From NCBI GenBank assembly GCA_934148985.1, contig CAKPDO010000022.1, positions 1 through 24,069 of the forward strand: 24,069 nucleotides of DNA, written 5' to 3'. A program made the translations under genes and the position numbers. Position 1 is the first letter of the stretch. Each line of letters starts with the position of its first letter. Source of the stretch: an uncultured Clostridia bacterium (GTDB lineage: Bacteria; Bacillota; Clostridia; TANB77; CAG-508). The notes below the pieces were generated by a model that searched no databases, was not told the DNA's origin, and saw only the letters and a program-made list of their open reading frames with translations. This document shows positions 20,906 through 24,069 of this stretch, piece by piece.

Positions 20906-22504
20906 TTATATATTTATAATTTCTTTTAACATGTGATTTTCAAATTTATAATGTCTATTACATAATTCTTTTATTTTAGGTCTATGAGTAACAATTACAT
21001 AAGTTTTATCTTTCAAATATTTTTCTATCATATTTGTGATTTTTTCTTCTGACAAAATATCTAAATTAGATGTAGGCTCATCGAAAAAGTATAAATCTTT
21101 GTCAATCAAAATTCCCCTTATTAAATTTAATCTTTGTTTTTGTCCAGCTGATAATTTTATTCCTTTTTCTCCTACTAGTGTATCCAAACCATCTGGTAGT
21201 TCTTTATACCATTCTAATAATCCAGCTTCTTCTAATAAATTCATAATAATTTCTTCTGGAACATTTTTCCCTAAACATAGATTGTCTCTAATACTTAAGT
21301 CAAACAATTCAACCTCTTGAGATACAAAAACAACATCTAATCTACAATTATTGCATATTTTATTATCTACTAATAAATTTCCATTTTCTATTGGGTATAG
21401 CCCTGCTAGTATGTTCATAGTTGTTGTCTTTCCCTGTCCAGATTCCCCAATAATACTAATTCTGTCCCCTTTGTTTAACGTAAACTCTGGTATTTTTATC
21501 TTTGCCCCATCTTTAGTGTATGAAAATATGGCATTTTCAAGTCTTACATTGTTAAATTCACTTAATAAAATAGTTTCTTTATTATCTTTAAAATAATCAT
21601 CTAATTGTTTTTTAGTGATTTTAAATTTTTCTATTGAATATATGAAAATTCCAAATCTATTAAGGTTGAAATATAGCTTTCCCAAGGCTGTAATATAAAA
21701 TAATAAATAAGGCAAACCATCTCCACCACTTTTCACAACAAGAATAGTGCTAATTATAGTAACCAGATATAATAAATCCATTAAACCAGTAAATACTCCA
21801 TTTGTCATAGACCTTTTCTTTTCATTAGTTTTTGTGGCTTCTAAGTATTCGTTTGAATTTTGAATAATTTTGTTATTGCAAAAATTTGCAATATTTAATT
21901 TTCTAACAGTAATAATATTTTGTATAAAGTCTATAAAAGTTGCGTTATATTTAGCTTCCAATTCATTAGCTTTGTTTTGATATGTTTGTTTATTTTTAAT
22001 CATATTATATTTTATAAAAACCGCTATTGAAGATATAATTATACATAAAATTCCCATTATTATTGATTGTCTACATAGCATTGCAAAAACTAATATTCCA
22101 CCTATTATCAAGGGAATAACACTTGCTTCTATTTCCCATATAACTTCAAAAAAATCCATTGAAACTTTGGAAATTAGTTTGTGAATGTATCCTGTATGCA
22201 CATTAGTAATTTGCTTCATTGTCATTGATTGAAGTTTATTAAAATAATGTATTTCAATTGCTGTTTCAGTTTTTGTTGTATTAACACTGTCTATATATGA
22301 ACCAAGCTTTCCTGTTATTAACATTGCAAATCTAACTACAAAAAATCCTACTGCTAGTAATACAAGTTTATCAACTGTTAAAGGACTTGTTCCAAAATAT
22401 GATAATATAAATGATTCTCCATAATACGCAATTGAATACACCATGTTTACGGCCATTGACCAAATAAAAATTCTTTTTTCTATTACTTTTACTAATTCTT
22501 TCAT
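20906..22504 (-). CDS. ABC exporter half-transporter (fused membrane and ATPase domains)
   Basis: A 532-residue protein with an N-terminal type IV exporter membrane domain (about residues 10-290, about six helices) and a C-terminal ATPase domain. ATPase motifs: Walker A GESGQGKTT (353-361), Q-loop FVSQEVELFD, signature LSAGQKQRLNLIRG (451-464), Walker B LYFFDEPTSNLD (471-482) and switch His in VIVTHRP (H507). The signature has A in place of the usual second G (LSAGQ), a tolerated variant. It should act as a homodimer or with an unseen partner; substrate unknown, with lipid, peptide or drug all possible. GGAGA precedes the ATG, and 13 bases separate it from the dgt-like gene, so they share a transcript. 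Confidence 0.9.
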   Translation of the reverse strand: MKELVKVIEKRIFIWSMAVNMVYSIAYYGESFILSYFGTSPLTVDKLVLLAVGFFVVRFAMLITGKLGSYIDSVNTTKTETAIEIHYFNKLQSMTMKQITNVHTGYIHKLISKVSMDFFEVIWEIEASVIPLIIGGILVFAMLCRQSIIMGILCIIISSIAVFIKYNMIKNKQTYQNKANELEAKYNATFIDFIQNIITVRKLNIANFCNNKIIQNSNEYLEATKTNEKKRSMTNGVFTGLMDLLYLVTIISTILVVKSGGDGLPYLLFYITALGKLYFNLNRFGIFIYSIEKFKITKKQLDDYFKDNKETILLSEFNNVRLENAIFSYTKDGAKIKIPEFTLNKGDRISIIGESGQGKTTTMNILAGLYPIENGNLLVDNKICNNCRLDVVFVSQEVELFDLSIRDNLCLGKNVPEEIIMNLLEEAGLLEWYKELPDGLDTLVGEKGIKLSAGQKQRLNLIRGILIDKDLYFFDEPTSNLDILSEEKITNMIEKYLKDKTYVIVTHRPKIKELCNRHYKFENHMLKEIINI

Positions 22505-22517
22505 TTTGTTTCTCCAA

Positions 22518-23675
22518 TTAAAAACTTATAATTTTATTATACATTTCAATTGCGTAATTATCAGTCATTCCAGCAATATAATAAATTACTGCTTGAATAT
22601 ATTCACCGTCAGTTATTGATTTGCAATTTAATTCCATCCCAAAATAATCTCTTGTCCATTTTTCAAAATCATCTACTAAAGAAGGGCATATTTTTCTCAA
22701 TTCATCTTTTCTAGATTTTGTTTGGCACAAAAATTCAAACAACTTATTCAAAACCAATTCAAAATAATCTACACAACTAAGTGTTTTTTCAGCCAAATAG
22801 ATATTTTTATAATTGAATTTTTTTAAATTATTGAGCATTTCAAATTTTTCGTTTGAGAAGCTTAATCCACTTTCTAAAGATGAATTTTCGCACAAATCAT
22901 TTATAAAAGTATTCAAAATTACTGTATTATTTATTTTTACATCTTTGTCTAATTTCAAAATATTATGTAATTCCTTAATCTTTTCATCTAAAATTCCAAG
23001 AGTTATAGCATCTTCAATATCGCGTCCTAAATAAGAAAGTTTATCTGCAATTTTTACAACACATCCTTCCCATGTATATGGTGCGTATTGGTTTGGATGA
23101 ATATATTCTTCTAAATTTATATATTCTATTCTTGGCTTCAAACAATTTTCATCTATTTCTCCACAATGAGAAATTATACCATCCCTAACTCCATATGTTA
23201 AATCCAAATTTGTGATTTTTCCATCAGGAGATTCTAAATGTTCTACTTTATCTACAAATTCTAGGCCATTTCTTTCATGCCAAAATGTTTTTCCAATAGA
23301 TTCTTTAGAAAGCTTTGATAAAATTTTTTCGCCTTGATGCCCAAAAGGGCTATGTCCTATATCATGTGCTGTTGCAATTGCTTTTGTTAGTTCTGTATTT
23401 AAGCCAAAATATTTTGCAATTGTGTAACTTATTGATTCTACTAGTGCTACATGTTCTATTCTTGTACAGATATGGTCATTTTCCGGTGAAAAAAATACCT
23501 GTGTTTTGTGTTTCAATCTTCTGTATGCTTTACTATTTATTATTCTTGTATAATCTCTTTCAAATTCAGAGCGGAAATCACTGTTTCTTTTGTATAATGT
23601 TTTTTCTCGTTTTATTATTTTTTCCCAATTTGGATTATTTGGATTGGCTGATACTTTTTGTAGTAATTTTTCCAT
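22518..23675 (-). CDS. dgt: dGTP triphosphohydrolase (HD-domain dGTPase)
   Basis: A 385-residue HD-superfamily enzyme that hydrolyses dGTP (or other dNTPs) to the nucleoside and triphosphate. Motifs: ERDYTRIINSKAYRRLKHKTQVF (family N-terminal block), TRIEHVALVESIS (metal His75), ATAHDIGHSPFGHQGE (HD pair H104-D105 and H108), GVRDGIISHCGE, and VVKIADKLSYLGRDIEDAI (the second metal Asp). GGAG with 8-nt spacing sets the start at ATG 23675; in-frame upstream codons from 23801 overlap the toxN-like gene and are rejected. The gene starts 16 bases after the type III toxin-like gene and precedes the ABC gene by 13 bases. In other bacteria dGTPases can act in phage defence by draining dNTPs; the sequence alone does not show that here. 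Confidence 0.92.
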   Translation of the reverse strand: MEKLLQKVSANPNNPNWEKIIKREKTLYKRNSDFRSEFERDYTRIINSKAYRRLKHKTQVFFSPENDHICTRIEHVALVESISYTIAKYFGLNTELTKAIATAHDIGHSPFGHQGEKILSKLSKESIGKTFWHERNGLEFVDKVEHLESPDGKITNLDLTYGVRDGIISHCGEIDENCLKPRIEYINLEEYIHPNQYAPYTWEGCVVKIADKLSYLGRDIEDAITLGILDEKIKELHNILKLDKDVKINNTVILNTFINDLCENSSLESGLSFSNEKFEMLNNLKKFNYKNIYLAEKTLSCVDYFELVLNKLFEFLCQTKSRKDELRKICPSLVDDFEKWTRDYFGMELNCKSITDGEYIQAVIYYIAGMTDNYAIEMYNKIISF

Positions 23676-23691
23676 GTTCTTCACTCCTTTG

Positions 23692-24069
23692 TTATTTATG
23701 ATATTCTTTACATTTACTTTCCAATAATTTAAAATCGCAACATCTTTTGGATATCTTTGAATTAGGTCTTTGTAGTTTTTCTGTATATAATTTAATAGCA
23801 CTTTTTTTTATTTTTTCAATTTTATCATTTATTAATTTTAACTCCAAATTAATAAATGATATATATAACTCTCTCTCATTACTATTTTTGAATATTCTAT
23901 ATTCATCTATTTCTTTGTATTTTAAAATCCTTATATAGTCATCTGCGATTGGAACCATATTATTCAAATTTAATACACCTAGCAATCTTTCTTGTTTCAT
24001 TATTTTAATAAAGTCAATATTTTCATTCATTTTATAATGTTTTTCTTTTGCTGATGAAATTGGCACATA
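23692..24069 (-). CDS. ToxN/AbiQ-family type III toxin, C-terminal part
   Basis: Open to the right edge of the window, so the start lies outside; 125 C-terminal residues are visible. The first codons read YVPISSAKEKHYKMN, and LGVLNLNNMVPI follows at about residues 29-40: these are the hallmarks of the ToxN/AbiQ/CptN endoribonuclease family (Y-x-x-P-L-S-S-P-K-x-K-H and L-G-V-L-N-L-N-N-M-x-P). The later YISFINLELKLINDKIEKIKKSAIKLY is the usual C-terminal helix pair. Family members are about 170-200 residues, so about 45-60 are missing. Such toxins are held inactive by a tandem-repeat RNA encoded just upstream, which would be beyond 24069. The GTG near the edge is an internal Val and not the start. 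Stop TAA at 23692. Confidence 0.82.
   Translation of the reverse strand, partial: YVPISSAKEKHYKMNENIDFIKIMKQERLLGVLNLNNMVPIADDYIRILKYKEIDEYRIFKNSNERELYISFINLELKLINDKIEKIKKSAIKLYTEKLQRPNSKISKRCCDFKLLESKCKEYHK

Noticed and set aside
23315..23701. Plus-strand open frame of 128 codons opposite dgt
   Set aside because: Antisense shadow of the HD-domain coding region with no start signals.
23676..23801. 42-residue N-terminal extension of the dGTPase
   Set aside because: It overlaps the end of the ToxN-like gene, while ATG 23675 has a well-spaced GGAG and begins the conserved family block.

Overview
The window is a very AT-rich stretch of a Gram-positive bacterium, most likely an uncultured or gut-type Clostridia (Bacillota). 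This rests on the base composition, strong GGAGG-type ribosome binding sites, frequent GTG/TTG starts, sigma-A promoters close to consensus, a CIRCE (HrcA) site before clpB, the pilin-like N-termini common in Clostridia, and the mix of families. No rRNA, tRNA, CRISPR array or intact insertion sequence was seen.

Layout. (1) 1-4472, plus strand: the end of rho with its terminator, a GT-C type membrane glycosyltransferase-like protein, then a three-gene cassette (DUF2975 membrane protein, small HTH regulator, DUF4153/DUF4173-like membrane protein) behind a perfect-consensus promoter. (2) 4473-5492: about 1 kb without genes, holding a 168-bp element with inverted ends, degenerate direct repeats, and a strongly base-paired block at about 5250-5470 that looks like a structured non-coding RNA of no class I recognise. 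(3) 5493-10513, minus strand: an XRE regulator, then (in transcription order) a RelQ-like small alarmone synthetase, a long-chain acyl-CoA synthetase, metK and a membrane-anchored GH25 lysozyme. (4) 10731-13062: a pilin-like protein fused to a formylglycine-generating-enzyme-like (C-type-lectin fold) domain, a small HTH regulator and a small orphan gene. (5) 13123-16695, minus: a PlsC-like acyltransferase and clpB, the latter behind a CIRCE operator and a repeat-bearing leader. (6) 16889-20211: an ECF sigma factor carrying its own two-helix membrane anchor, its operon partner (a membrane-anchored protein with a serpin-like C-terminal half), and a divergent membrane-anchored protein with a probable NADase-type glycan-binding domain. 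(7) 20263-24069, minus: a GNAT acetyltransferase, an ABC exporter half-transporter, a dGTPase and, cut by the window edge, a ToxN/AbiQ-family type III toxin.

The most interesting parts are the membrane-tethered sigma factor with its surface-exposed partners, the unassigned structured RNA block, and the type III toxin directly upstream of dgt. Several genes have in-frame upstream codons that overlap the Shine-Dalgarno sequence; the starts given here use the ribosome binding site.
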